Positions 1 to 6,447 of a stretch of 9,071 bases of DNA are shown piece after piece. The translations under genes were made by a program, and so were the position numbers. The notes beneath the pieces are model-generated. The model saw only the letters and a list, made by a program, of their open reading frames with translations, did no database searches and was not told where the DNA came from. Source of the stretch: Sphingomonadales bacterium (GTDB taxonomy: Bacteria; Pseudomonadota; Alphaproteobacteria; Sphingomonadales; Sphingomonadaceae); assembly GCA_027489295.1 (NCBI GenBank), contig JAIYAA010000311.1, positions 1-9,071 of the forward strand. The letters are read 5' to 3'. Each line of letters starts with the position of its first letter. Position 1 is the first letter of the stretch.

Positions 1-1827
1 GCGGGCCATGTCGATATTCGCCCCGAGCCGGTGAGCCTGGCGCGGCTTGGCACCGACCTGCGCCAGATCTTCCAGCCGGTCGCCGAACAGCGCGGACTGG
101 CACTCGACATCGTGCTCGACGAGGCGCCGCGCGGGCTCGAGACCGATCGGATGCGGCTGGAACAGATCCTCAAGAACCTGTTGTCCAACGCGCTGAAGTT
201 CACCGAGAAGGGTAGCGTTCGCCTCGAAATCCGCGCGGTGGGCGACAGGATCGCCTTCGCCGTGCGCGACACCGGCATCGGCATCTGCGCCGAACAGCAG
301 CGGCTGATCTTCGAGGCCTTCCACCAGGCGGACGGCACGATCAACCGCCGCTATGGCGGCACCGGCCTGGGTCTGTCGATCTCGCGCGAGCTGGCGCGCC
401 TGCTCGGCGGCGGCATCACGCTGGACAGCCGCCCGGGCGAGGGCAGCACCTTCACCCTGACGCTGCCGGCCGGCTATGACCCCGCCGCCGTAGGCCCGCG
501 CGAGATCGTCCAGGCTCCCGCGCGCGCCGCCGATCCCGCGCCGGCAAGCCTGACGGCGCCGGTCGCACCGCGTCGTTCCGCCGCCGCGGCGGCGGACTGG
601 GTGGTGGAAGACGATCGCGACGCGCTCGTCCCAGGGGGGCGCCAGCTGCTCGTCATCGAGGATGATCCCGTCTTCGCGGCGATCGTCTGCGATCTCTCGC
701 GCGAGCTCGGCTTCCAGTGCCTGGTCGCCAATACCGCCGACGAGGCGCTGCACCTCGCCCGCACCTATCGGCCGAGCGCCGTGGTGCTCGATCTCGGCCT
801 GCCGGACCAGTCCGGGCTGATCGTGCTCGATCGGCTCAAGCAGGAGGATGCCACCCGGCACATCCCGATCCACGTCATCTCCGCCGCGGACCAGAGCCAG
901 ACGGCGCTGTCGCTCGGCGCGGTCGGCTATCACATCAAGCCGATCAAGCGCGAACTGCTGGCCGAGGTGCTGCAAAACCTGCAGGCGCGCACCGCCAGCC
1001 GGGTGCGCCGCGTGCTGATCGTGGAGGATGACCCCGTGCAGCGCGATGCCGTCGCGCGGCTGCTGCAGACCGACGATGTCGAGACGCTTGGCGTCAGCAC
1101 CGCCGCCGAATGCCTGGAGATGCTGCGCACCCAGACCTTCGACTGCATGGTGCTGGACCTGTCGCTGCCCGATGCCTCGGGCTATTCGCTGCTCGAGACG
1201 CTCAGCCAGGAGGATGGCGCGCACAGCTTCCCGCCGGTCATCGTCTATACCGGCCACGATCTGAGCGCCGACGACGAACAGAAGCTGCGGCGCTATTCCA
1301 GCTCGATCATCATCAAGGGCGCGAAATCGCCCGAACGGCTGCTCGACGAGGTATCGCTGTTCCTCCACCAGGTCGTGTCCGAGCTGCCGAGCGCGCAGCA
1401 GGAGATGATCCAGAATGCCCGGCGCCGCGACGCCGTGCTGGAAGGGCGACGGGTGCTCATCGTCGAGGACGACGTGCGCAACGTCTATTCGCTGACCAGC
1501 GTGCTGGAGCCGCGCGGTGTCCTCGTCCGTATCGCCCGCAACGGCCAGGAGGCGCTCGACACGCTCGCACAGGCCGCGGCCGATCCGGCGCAGGGCATCG
1601 ATCTGGCGCTGATGGACGTGATGATGCCGGTGATGGACGGTCTCACCGCCACGCGCGCGATCCGCAAGGATCCGCGCTGGGCCAAGCTGCCGATCATCAT
1701 GCTCACCGCCAAGGCGATGCCCGACGATCAGGAGCGCTGCATCGAAGCGGGCGCCAGCGACTATATGGCCAAGCCGATCGACGTCGACAAACTCCTGTCG
1801 CTCGTGCGCGTGTGGATGCCGCGATGA
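1..1827 (+). CDS. Hybrid sensor histidine kinase, C-terminal part with three receiver domains (5' end outside window)
   Basis: The reading frame is open from base 1, and the residues before the GTG at 31 already look like the normal kinase stretch ahead of an ATPase domain, so the gene is cut by the window edge and 31 is not its real start. The dimerisation/phospho-acceptor His domain and any sensor lie upstream. Visible in order, counting residues from base 31: HATPase_c (about 5-148) with N-box NLLSNALKF (Asn53), G1 DTGIGI (Asp80) and G2 GGTGLGLS; an Ala/Pro-rich linker (about 150-200); REC1 (about 205-318; acceptor Asp254, Lys303); REC2 (about 326-445; acceptor Asp376, Lys429); REC3 (about 473-596; acceptor Asp529, Thr559, Lys581-Pro). 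All three acceptor aspartates are intact. REC1 has Ser in place of the usual Thr, and REC2 has Lys-Gly where Lys-Pro is usual, so REC3 is the most canonical. The role is phosphotransfer signalling; the signal and output are unknown. The stop overlaps the cheR-like start (ATGA), implying cotranscription and translational coupling. Confidence 0.93.
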   Translation, partial: AGHVDIRPEPVSLARLGTDLRQIFQPVAEQRGLALDIVLDEAPRGLETDRMRLEQILKNLLSNALKFTEKGSVRLEIRAVGDRIAFAVRDTGIGICAEQQRLIFEAFHQADGTINRRYGGTGLGLSISRELARLLGGGITLDSRPGEGSTFTLTLPAGYDPAAVGPREIVQAPARAADPAPASLTAPVAPRRSAAAAADWVVEDDRDALVPGGRQLLVIEDDPVFAAIVCDLSRELGFQCLVANTADEALHLARTYRPSAVVLDLGLPDQSGLIVLDRLKQEDATRHIPIHVISAADQSQTALSLGAVGYHIKPIKRELLAEVLQNLQARTASRVRRVLIVEDDPVQRDAVARLLQTDDVETLGVSTAAECLEMLRTQTFDCMVLDLSLPDASGYSLLETLSQEDGAHSFPPVIVYTGHDLSADDEQKLRRYSSSIIIKGAKSPERLLDEVSLFLHQVVSELPSAQQEMIQNARRRDAVLEGRRVLIVEDDVRNVYSLTSVLEPRGVLVRIARNGQEALDTLAQAAADPAQGIDLALMDVMMPVMDGLTATRAIRKDPRWAKLPIIMLTAKAMPDDQERCIEAGASDYMAKPIDVDKLLSLVRVWMPR

Positions 1828-2663
1828 ACGAAGCGATGGCCGAACCCGATATTGACGACATCGAGATCGAGATGCTGCTCGAAGCGCTGTTCCGCCGCTA
1901 TCACTACGACTTCCGCCACTATGCCCGCGCCTCGATCAAGCGGCGGCTGGTGCAGGCGCGGGGCCGGCTGGGGTTCAGCAGCTTCTCCGCGCTCCAGGAG
2001 CGGCTGCTCCGCGACCCCGACATGCTGGCGAAGCTGCTCAACTACCTCACCGTCCAGGTGAGCGAGATGTTTCGCGACCCCAGCTATTTCCGGGCGCTCC
2101 GCGAAAAGGTGGTGCCGCACCTGCGTACCTATCCGTCGCTGAAGATCTGGATCGCCGGGTGCAGCAATGGCGAGGAGGTCTATTCGCTCGCCATCCTGTT
2201 CCGCGAGGAGGGGCTGGAGAACCGCACGATCTTCTACGCGACCGACATCAACCCGAAGGCGCTGCGTGCGGCCGAAGCGGGGGTGTATCCACTCGACCAG
2301 ATCCGCAAGTTCACCGAAAACCACCAGAAGTCCGGTGCGCGCACCTCGCTTTCGGACTATTATACCGCCGATTACGATCGGGCGATCTTCGACAGCAGCC
2401 TGCGCGCCAATGTGGTCTTTTCCGATCACAGCCTGGCGACGGATTCGGTGTTTGCCGAGATGCACCTGATCTCGTGCCGCAACGTGCTGATCTATTTCGA
2501 TCGCGGGCTGCAGGAGCGCGCGGTCGGCCTGTTCGACGCATCGCTTGTCCGCCGCGGCTTTCTAGGGCTCGGCCGCAAGGAAAGCCTGCGCTTTTCCGAT
2601 CACGCCGCCGGCTTCGCCGACTTCGTCCGCGAGGAAAAGATCTACCAGCGGCGCGACCGATGA
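1824..2663 (+). CDS. CheR-type protein-glutamate O-methyltransferase
   Basis: A 279-residue protein, normal length for a stand-alone CheR. Known role of the family: S-adenosylmethionine-dependent methylation of glutamate side chains on receptor signalling domains, in the cytoplasm. Seen: an N-terminal helical CheR domain (about 15-70) rich in Arg/Lys, the segment TVQVSEMFRDP (76-86) that corresponds to the conserved NxTxFFR region, SAM-binding motif I AGCSNGEEVYS (111-121), the acidic DINP (141-144) that contacts the SAM ribose in the family, and CRNVLIYF (218-225), a CheR hallmark. There is no TPR or receptor-tethering extension. The start ATG at 1824 overlaps the kinase stop, with no strong Shine-Dalgarno sequence, as expected for coupled translation; a second in-frame ATG (codon 5, 1836) is possible. 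The stop overlaps the next start. The methylation substrate is not in the window. The family call is firm; a role in classical chemotaxis is doubtful because no receptor, cheA or cheW is adjacent. Confidence 0.93.
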   Translation: MNEAMAEPDIDDIEIEMLLEALFRRYHYDFRHYARASIKRRLVQARGRLGFSSFSALQERLLRDPDMLAKLLNYLTVQVSEMFRDPSYFRALREKVVPHLRTYPSLKIWIAGCSNGEEVYSLAILFREEGLENRTIFYATDINPKALRAAEAGVYPLDQIRKFTENHQKSGARTSLSDYYTADYDRAIFDSSLRANVVFSDHSLATDSVFAEMHLISCRNVLIYFDRGLQERAVGLFDASLVRRGFLGLGRKESLRFSDHAAGFADFVREEKIYQRRDR

Positions 2664-3217
2664 ACGGCATGGTGGCGATCGGCACCTCGGCCGGCGGCGT
2701 GCAGGCGCTGCTGGCGCTGCTGCCGGCACTGCCGGCGGATTTTGCCCTGCCGGTGCTGATCGTGGTGCACGTCCCGCCCGATCACGACCATGCGCTGGTG
2801 CCGCTGTTCGCGCGCCACTGCCGGATGCAGGTGTGCGAGGCCGAGGACAAGATGGTCCCCGAGGCGGGCAACATCTATTTCGCGCCGGCCAATTACCACC
2901 TGCTGGTCGAAGCCGACGGGAGCATGGCGCTGTCCGCGGACGATCCGGTGAACCACAGCCGTCCCTCGATCGACCTTCTGCTCGAAACCGCCGCCGACGC
3001 GTTGCACGGCCGGCTGATCGGGGTGCTGCTGACCGGTGCCAATCACGACGGTGCGGAGGGGCTGCGCGCGGTTGACCGCGCCGGCGGCACCGTCATCGTC
3101 GAGGATCCCGATACTGCCCGGGTGCCGACCATGCCCGCTGCCGGGCTGGCGCTCTGCCCGGGGGCCACCTGCCTGCCGCTCGATGCGATTGCCTCCCATC
3201 TCCTACGATTGGCCTGA
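2660..3217 (+). CDS. Stand-alone CheB-type methylesterase domain protein (no receiver domain)
   Basis: A 185-residue protein made only of the CheB catalytic domain; classical CheB is about 350 residues with an N-terminal receiver. Family reaction: hydrolysis of glutamyl methyl esters (and deamidation of glutamine) on receptors. The catalytic triad of the family is visible: Ser10 in IGTSAGG, His37 in VVHVPP, and Asp130 in TGANHDGAEG. PEAGNIYFAPANYHLL (67-82) matches the conserved core. The ATG overlaps the CheR stop (ATGA), so the two opposing enzymes are probably made in fixed ratio. Without a receiver its activity cannot be set by direct phosphorylation in the usual way; control would have to come from a partner, possibly a receiver of one of the flanking kinases (inference). 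Deamidase-only activity is an alternative that cannot be excluded from sequence. Confidence 0.92.
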   Translation: MNGMVAIGTSAGGVQALLALLPALPADFALPVLIVVHVPPDHDHALVPLFARHCRMQVCEAEDKMVPEAGNIYFAPANYHLLVEADGSMALSADDPVNHSRPSIDLLLETAADALHGRLIGVLLTGANHDGAEGLRAVDRAGGTVIVEDPDTARVPTMPAAGLALCPGATCLPLDAIASHLLRLA

Positions 3218-3221
3218 TTTC

Positions 3222-4370
3222 ATGTCCGTAACCGCCCCCGTCAACGTCCTGCTCGTCGACGATCTCGACGAGAATCTGCTGGCGCTGGAGGCGCTGCTCC
3301 GGCGCGACGGGCTGCAGTGCCTGAAGGCGCGCTCGGGCGAGGAGGCGCTCGAACTGCTGCTCGTGCACGACGTCGCGCTTGCGCTGCTCGACGTGCAGAT
3401 GCCGGGGATGGACGGGTTCGAACTCGCCGAATTCCTGCGCGGCAACGAACGTACCCGCCATGTGCCGATCATCTTCCTGACCGCAGGAAGTGCCGACGCC
3501 CAGCGCCGCTTCCGCGGCTATGAGGCGGGGGCCGTGGACTTCCTGCAGAAGCCGATCGACGCGGGCATTCTGCGCTCCAAGACCGACGTGTTCTTCGACC
3601 TGTACGAGCAGCGCCGCCAGATCACCGCCCAACGCGACGAACTCGCCCGGCTCACCCAGAGCCTGCAGGCGGCCGACCGGCGCAAGAACGCGTTCCTCGG
3701 CATGGTCGGGCATGAGTTGCGCAATCCGATCATGGCGCTCGGCGCCGGGCTTCACCTGCTCGCGCGCAAGGGATCGGGCGAAGCGGCCGAGCCGATCCGG
3801 GCCCAGATGGCCCGGCAGGTCGATCATATGAGCCGCCTGATCGAAGACCTGCTCGACGTCGCGCGCATCGACCAGGGCAAGATCGTGCTGCGCACCGGCC
3901 GCATCGCGCTGGCGGATGCGGTGGCGCTTGCGGTCGAGATCAGCCAGCCGCTGATCGACCAGCGTGGACACACGCTCATGGTCGCGCTGCCGGACGTGCC
4001 GATCTGGCTCGACGCCGATCAGGCCCGGATTGCGCAGGTGGTCAGCAACCTGCTCGCCAATGCCGCCAAATACACGCCCGAGGGCGGAGCGATCCGGCTG
4101 TCCGCCAAGTGCGAGGGGCAGCGGGCGATCCTCGAGGTGGTCGATACCGGGCTCGGCATTCCGCCCGAGATGCAGGCCCAGGTCTTCGATCTGTTCGCGC
4201 AGGTGGATCGCGACGACGGCCAGACGGACGGGCTGGGCATCGGGCTCGCACTGGTCCGGCAGCTGGTGACCCTGCATGACGGAACCATCGCGCTCAAGGA
4301 AAGCGTGGTCGGCAAGGGATCGACGTTCGAGGTCGTGCTGCCATGCCTCGATCCGGATCGGATGGCATGA
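3222..4370 (+). CDS. Soluble hybrid histidine kinase with N-terminal receiver (REC-HisKA-HATPase_c)
   Basis: A 382-residue cytoplasmic protein with no membrane segment. Domains in order: a receiver (about 7-125) starting VNVLLVDDLDEN, acceptor Asp57 in LLDVQMPGMDG, Thr87 and Lys110-Pro; a likely coiled-coil linker (about 126-153); HisKA (about 154-220) with phospho-acceptor His164 in GHELRNP; HATPase_c (about 260-375) with N-box NLLANAAKY (Asn276, Asn280), G1 DTGLGI (Asp308), G2 GLGIGLAL and terminal GKGSTF. All catalytic residues are present. A receiver-first kinase is typically switched by phosphorylation from another kinase, so it probably takes phosphate or a signal from the multi-receiver kinase encoded upstream (inference). 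The ATG at 3222 is chosen because the receiver begins seven residues later; the frame stays open upstream to 3036, but that part overlaps the cheB-like gene and resembles no domain. The gene starts 4 bp after the previous stop with no clear Shine-Dalgarno sequence, suggesting coupling. It ends 15 bp from the convergent IclR gene. Confidence 0.92.
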   Translation: MSVTAPVNVLLVDDLDENLLALEALLRRDGLQCLKARSGEEALELLLVHDVALALLDVQMPGMDGFELAEFLRGNERTRHVPIIFLTAGSADAQRRFRGYEAGAVDFLQKPIDAGILRSKTDVFFDLYEQRRQITAQRDELARLTQSLQAADRRKNAFLGMVGHELRNPIMALGAGLHLLARKGSGEAAEPIRAQMARQVDHMSRLIEDLLDVARIDQGKIVLRTGRIALADAVALAVEISQPLIDQRGHTLMVALPDVPIWLDADQARIAQVVSNLLANAAKYTPEGGAIRLSAKCEGQRAILEVVDTGLGIPPEMQAQVFDLFAQVDRDDGQTDGLGIGLALVRQLVTLHDGTIALKESVVGKGSTFEVVLPCLDPDRMA

Positions 4371-4385
4371 GCAGCGCGGCCGGTC

Positions 4386-5201
4386 TCACGCCGCTGGTGC
4401 GGGTTCGACCGGTCGCCACCCCAGGGCGACGGAAATCCGCTCGGCGGTGAGACGCAACTCGCGGCGGGATTCGTCGACGGTTGCGACCTGCGATCCGTCG
4501 ACCACTTCCAGATAGGGGATGGTGAGCGCCGCCAGCAGTTCGCCGTCGAAGCCCCGCACCGGGCAGCTGATATCGGTGACGCCGCGGGTGATCGAGCTCT
4601 GCCGCTGGCAATAGCCGTCCGCCCGTATCTGCCCCAGTCGTTCCGACAGCGATGCCGCCTCGGGCGGCGTGCCGCGCAGCGCGCTGGCCCGGTCCAGCAT
4701 CTGGGCCGAACGCTCGGCGCTCGCGAAGGCGAGCAGCACATGGCCCGAGCAGCTGTCGATCAGGTCGATCGTCGCGCCGACGCGGAGCGCAAAGCCGCGC
4801 GTGCCGGGATTCTCTTCGCGGGCGATCACCAGCCCTTCGCCCGCCTTCGCCACCACCAGATGGCAGGATTGGCCGATGGCGGCCGCCAGTGCCTGCATTT
4901 CCGGCTGCGCGGTGACGACCAGCTTGCGCGCCGGGGTAGCGCGATAGGCGACGTCGAGGAACTTGTAGGTCGCGGTATAGCGATCGGTGAGCTCGGACTT
5001 CTGGAGATACCCGGCCTCCTCCATCACCACCACGATCCGGAACAGCTCGCCGAGCGAACGGCCGAGCGCCGCCGCCATCTCGCTGGCGAGCAGCCCCTGC
5101 GGGTTGTTCGCCAGCAGCTCGATGATGAGGAACGCCTTGTCGAGGGCCGGCGCGCTGTAGCTGCCCTTGCGCTGCGTCGGGGCCCCGGTTCGTTTCTGCA
5201 T
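4386..5201 (-). CDS. IclR-family transcriptional regulator
   Basis: A 271-residue protein of typical IclR length. N-terminal winged helix-turn-helix (about 17-80): SYSAPALDKAFLIIELL leads into the HTH region around LLASEMAAALGRSLGELF and a wing ending near YTATYK. The C-terminal effector-binding domain (about 90-258) has GQSCHLVVAKAGEGLVI, the GFALRVGATIDL segment and SGHVLLAF, all usual for the family. IclR proteins bind sugar acids, aromatic acids or similar metabolites and act on nearby catabolic genes, often repressing them and autoregulating. Start: ATG at 5201, the only nearby Met before the conserved region, preceded by a purine-rich GCGAGAGA a few bases upstream. It lies 74 bp downstream of the dehydrogenase on the same strand, so the two may be cotranscribed. 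It is a natural candidate to control both that gene and the divergent catabolic operon. The effector is unknown; an intermediate of an L-fucose-like pathway is an inference. Confidence 0.93.
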   Translation of the reverse strand: MQKRTGAPTQRKGSYSAPALDKAFLIIELLANNPQGLLASEMAAALGRSLGELFRIVVVMEEAGYLQKSELTDRYTATYKFLDVAYRATPARKLVVTAQPEMQALAAAIGQSCHLVVAKAGEGLVIAREENPGTRGFALRVGATIDLIDSCSGHVLLAFASAERSAQMLDRASALRGTPPEAASLSERLGQIRADGYCQRQSSITRGVTDISCPVRGFDGELLAALTIPYLEVVDGSQVATVDESRRELRLTAERISVALGWRPVEPAPAA

Positions 5202-5214
5202 GATCTCTCGCTGT

Positions 5215-5232
5215 GCTGGTTCGGCGACCAGC
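5215..5232. repeat. Perfect 6 bp inverted repeat ahead of the IclR start
   Basis: GCTGGT-tcggcg-ACCAGC: 6 bp arms and a 6-base loop, ending 13 bp upstream of the IclR start codon. It could be an autoregulatory operator or an mRNA hairpin near the ribosome-binding site. No T run follows on the - strand, so it is not a standard intrinsic terminator. A chance occurrence is possible for arms this short. Confidence 0.4.
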
Positions 5233-5263
5233 GCTAGCGAAAATCGGGCAGCCGCGGAAGGCG

Positions 5264-5274
5264 CCCCCCCCCCC
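5264..5274. repeat. 11-base homopolymer C tract (G tract on the transcribed genes' coding strand)
   Basis: Eleven consecutive C residues on the + strand, starting one base beyond the dehydrogenase stop codon and about 60 bp ahead of the IclR start. It is the longest homopolymer I see in the window. Tracts of this length are prone to slippage in replication and in sequencing, so the exact length is uncertain. It lies outside both reading frames and could affect only spacing or mRNA structure. Confidence 0.9.
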
Positions 5275-5275
5275 G

Positions 5276-6289
5276 TCAGATCGTGACGACCGCCTTCAGC
5301 ACCTGTTCCTGCGCGGCGATCAGGCCAGGCAGGGCCTCGGGCGCGTCCGCCAGCGATACGCGGTGGGTGAGGAAGCGATCGATCGGAATGGTGCCGTCGC
5401 GGATCGCCGCCACCACCTGCTCGAAATCGGTCGAGAGCGCGTTGCGGCTGGCGAGCATCGTCGTCTCCCGCTTGTGGAATTCGGGATCGGGGAAGCTGAG
5501 GCTGTCGCGGTTCAGGCCGACCAGCACATAGGTGCCGGCATGGGCGAGATTCGCCAGCCCCGCGTTCATCGCATGAATGTTGCCGGTCGCATCGAACAGA
5601 TAATCGAACATCTCGCCATCGGTGCGCGCCCCGAGCTGTTCTGCCGCCTCCGGCCCCGCGACCACACCGTCCGTCAAGCCGAAGGCCTCCGCAGCGGTCG
5701 CGAGGCGACCGGGGCTGCGATCCAGCAGAGTCACGGTTGCACCCGCGATCCGGGCGAACAGCGCGCAGCCGATGCCGATCGGCCCCGCGCCGGTGACGAG
5801 CACCCGGGTGCCCGGCTCGATCGCGGCGCGGCGCACCGCATGGGCGCCGATCGCGAGGAATTCCACCATCGCCGCGTGATCGAGCGAAAGGCCGGGGGTG
5901 GGGATCACCGCCCATGCCGGCACCGCGATATATTCCGCCATGCCGCCATCGGCATGCACGCCCAGCACGCTGATCCGGCTGCAGCAGTTCGGCCGGCCGC
6001 GCCTGCAGGCGACGCAGGTGCCGCACGGGAGATACGGGTTCACCGTGACGACGTCGCCGATCGCCAGGCCGCTCCCGGCCGGGGCTTCGGCGACCTCTCC
6101 GGAAAGCTCATGCCCGATCAGCCGGGGATAGCTGAAGAAGGGCTGGCTGCCGTCGAAGATATGATAGTCGGTGCCGCAGATGCCCACCCGGCGCATGCGG
6201 ATCAGCACCTCGCCGTCCCCGCGCGCGGGACGAGCGCGCTCCTCGATCCGGGCTTCGTGGGGGCCCACGCACACCAGTGCCTTCATCAT
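5276..6289 (-). CDS. Zinc-dependent alcohol dehydrogenase, L-galactonate oxidoreductase (LgoD/YjjN)-like
   Basis: A 337-residue medium-chain dehydrogenase/reductase. Seen: catalytic-zinc ligands Cys38 (VGICGTD), His60-Glu61 (GHE) and Glu143; structural-zinc cysteines 89, 92, 95 and 103; a Rossmann motif GAGPIG (167-172) and Asp190 at the end of the second strand, which favours NAD over NADP. From memory, GSQPFFSYPRLIGHE, HAVRRAAI and the DPEFHKRETTM segment closely match E. coli YjjN (LgoD), which oxidises L-galactonate at C5. L-fuconate is 6-deoxy-L-galactonate, so a role on L-fuconate, its 2-keto-3-deoxy derivative or L-galactonate fits the neighbouring genes (inference; exact substrate unproven). 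The start at 6289 is chosen over the longer frame to 6319 because AGGAGG (6297-6302) sits 7 bases upstream and family N-termini begin MKALV; the adjacent ATG at 6286 is a close alternative. It is transcribed divergently from the hydrolase operon and followed by the IclR gene. Confidence 0.92.
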   Translation of the reverse strand: MMKALVCVGPHEARIEERARPARGDGEVLIRMRRVGICGTDYHIFDGSQPFFSYPRLIGHELSGEVAEAPAGSGLAIGDVVTVNPYLPCGTCVACRRGRPNCCSRISVLGVHADGGMAEYIAVPAWAVIPTPGLSLDHAAMVEFLAIGAHAVRRAAIEPGTRVLVTGAGPIGIGCALFARIAGATVTLLDRSPGRLATAAEAFGLTDGVVAGPEAAEQLGARTDGEMFDYLFDATGNIHAMNAGLANLAHAGTYVLVGLNRDSLSFPDPEFHKRETTMLASRNALSTDFEQVVAAIRDGTIPIDRFLTHRVSLADAPEALPGLIAAQEQVLKAVVTI

Positions 6290-6296
6290 CGTCGAA

Positions 6297-6302
6297 CCTC
6301 CT
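6297..6302 (-). promoter_or_regulatory. Strong ribosome binding site for the dehydrogenase
   Basis: AGGAGG on the - strand, 7 bases before the ATG at 6289 and 10 before the ATG at 6286. It rules out the upstream in-frame ATG at 6319 as the main start. Confidence 0.85.
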
Positions 6303-6335
6303 GCGGGCACCTTGGCCATCCAGCTGCTGCATTCC

Positions 6336-6365
6336 GTGATATCTAGATTTCATATGCGAAAGCAA
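6336..6365 (-). promoter_or_regulatory. Candidate promoter for the dehydrogenase (and IclR) genes
   Basis: On the - strand, TTGCTT (6360-6365) and TATCAC (6336-6341) are separated by 18 bases and resemble -35 and -10 elements. A start about 7 bases past the -10 would give a leader of about 40 bases with the AGGAGG inside it. This is the most A+T-rich stretch of the window. The match is partial and the call is tentative; its support is position and overlap with the dyad at 6337-6352. Confidence 0.4.
6337..6352. promoter_or_regulatory. 16 bp near-perfect dyad, candidate IclR operator
   Basis: TGATATCTAGATTTCA pairs at 7 of 8 positions about its centre (only 6340/6349 mismatched). The TGA-A...T-TCA arms resemble the TGAAA/TTTCA-type half-sites known for IclR-family members such as KdgR. 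It covers the candidate -10 and part of the spacer of the dehydrogenase promoter, where a bound repressor would block RNA polymerase. Which protein binds is inference. Confidence 0.5.
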
Positions 6366-6378
6366 GTTCAGCGCTTGC
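6362..6378. repeat. Inverted repeat GCAAG-N7-CTTGC in the divergent promoter region
   Basis: Five-base perfect arms around a seven-base centre. It lies just upstream of (and touches) the candidate -35 of the dehydrogenase, and about 170 bp before the hydrolase start. It could be a second regulator site; arms this short also occur by chance. Confidence 0.3.
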
Positions 6379-6435
6379 ATGATCTTGGCGTACGCTCGCT
6401 TTTGTGAGACCGCAGTTTCATGGGTGCGGCGAATC

Positions 6436-6447
6436 AACCGATCGGTT
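6436..6447. promoter_or_regulatory. 12 bp perfect palindrome, candidate operator for the hydrolase operon
   Basis: AACCGATCGGTT is fully self-complementary and lies 98 bp before the hydrolase start codon, on that gene's side of the divergent region. Perfect 12 bp palindromes are rare by chance in 256 bp. I could not identify a clear -35/-10 pair for the + strand operon, so its position relative to the promoter is unknown. Confidence 0.4.

Larger units (their letters stand above)
5202..5275 (-). other. Intergenic region between dehydrogenase and IclR genes
   Basis: These 74 bp hold the G tract (5264-5274), an 8 bp palindrome CGCTAGCG (5232-5239) and the inverted repeat at 5215-5232. I see no convincing -35/-10 pair for the IclR gene, so readthrough from the dehydrogenase is the simpler model. 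No terminator with a T run follows the dehydrogenase on its own strand. Confidence 0.6.

Noticed and set aside
3036..3221. Possible 62-residue N-terminal extension of the second kinase
   Set aside because: It overlaps the conserved CheB catalytic region in another frame, is Pro/Arg-rich without similarity to a domain, and the receiver begins naturally after the ATG at 3222.
3093..4277. Long - strand open frame (394 codons) opposite the second kinase
   Set aside because: High G+C content leaves antisense frames open. The translation has the His/Asp/Gln/Arg-rich composition of a shadow frame, while the + strand encodes a kinase with all motifs intact.
4371..4396. Possible bidirectional terminator between the converging kinase and IclR genes
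   Set aside because: Only CAGCG/CGCTG arms with a long loop are present, partly inside the IclR gene, and no T run follows on either strand.
4386..6026. Continuous 546-codon frame on the - strand running through the IclR gene and most of the dehydrogenase region
   Set aside because: Only the part after 5201 encodes an IclR protein. The upstream part is Arg/Gly/Pro-rich, resembles no family and lies out of frame with the well-supported dehydrogenase.
6290..6319. Upstream ATG at 6319 as the dehydrogenase start
   Set aside because: The added residues are not seen in the family and would include the AGGAGG site that is well placed for 6289.
5213..6346. Long + strand open frame (377 codons) opposite the dehydrogenase
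   Set aside because: Shadow composition with no recognisable domain; the - strand encodes a complete zinc dehydrogenase with a strong ribosome binding site.
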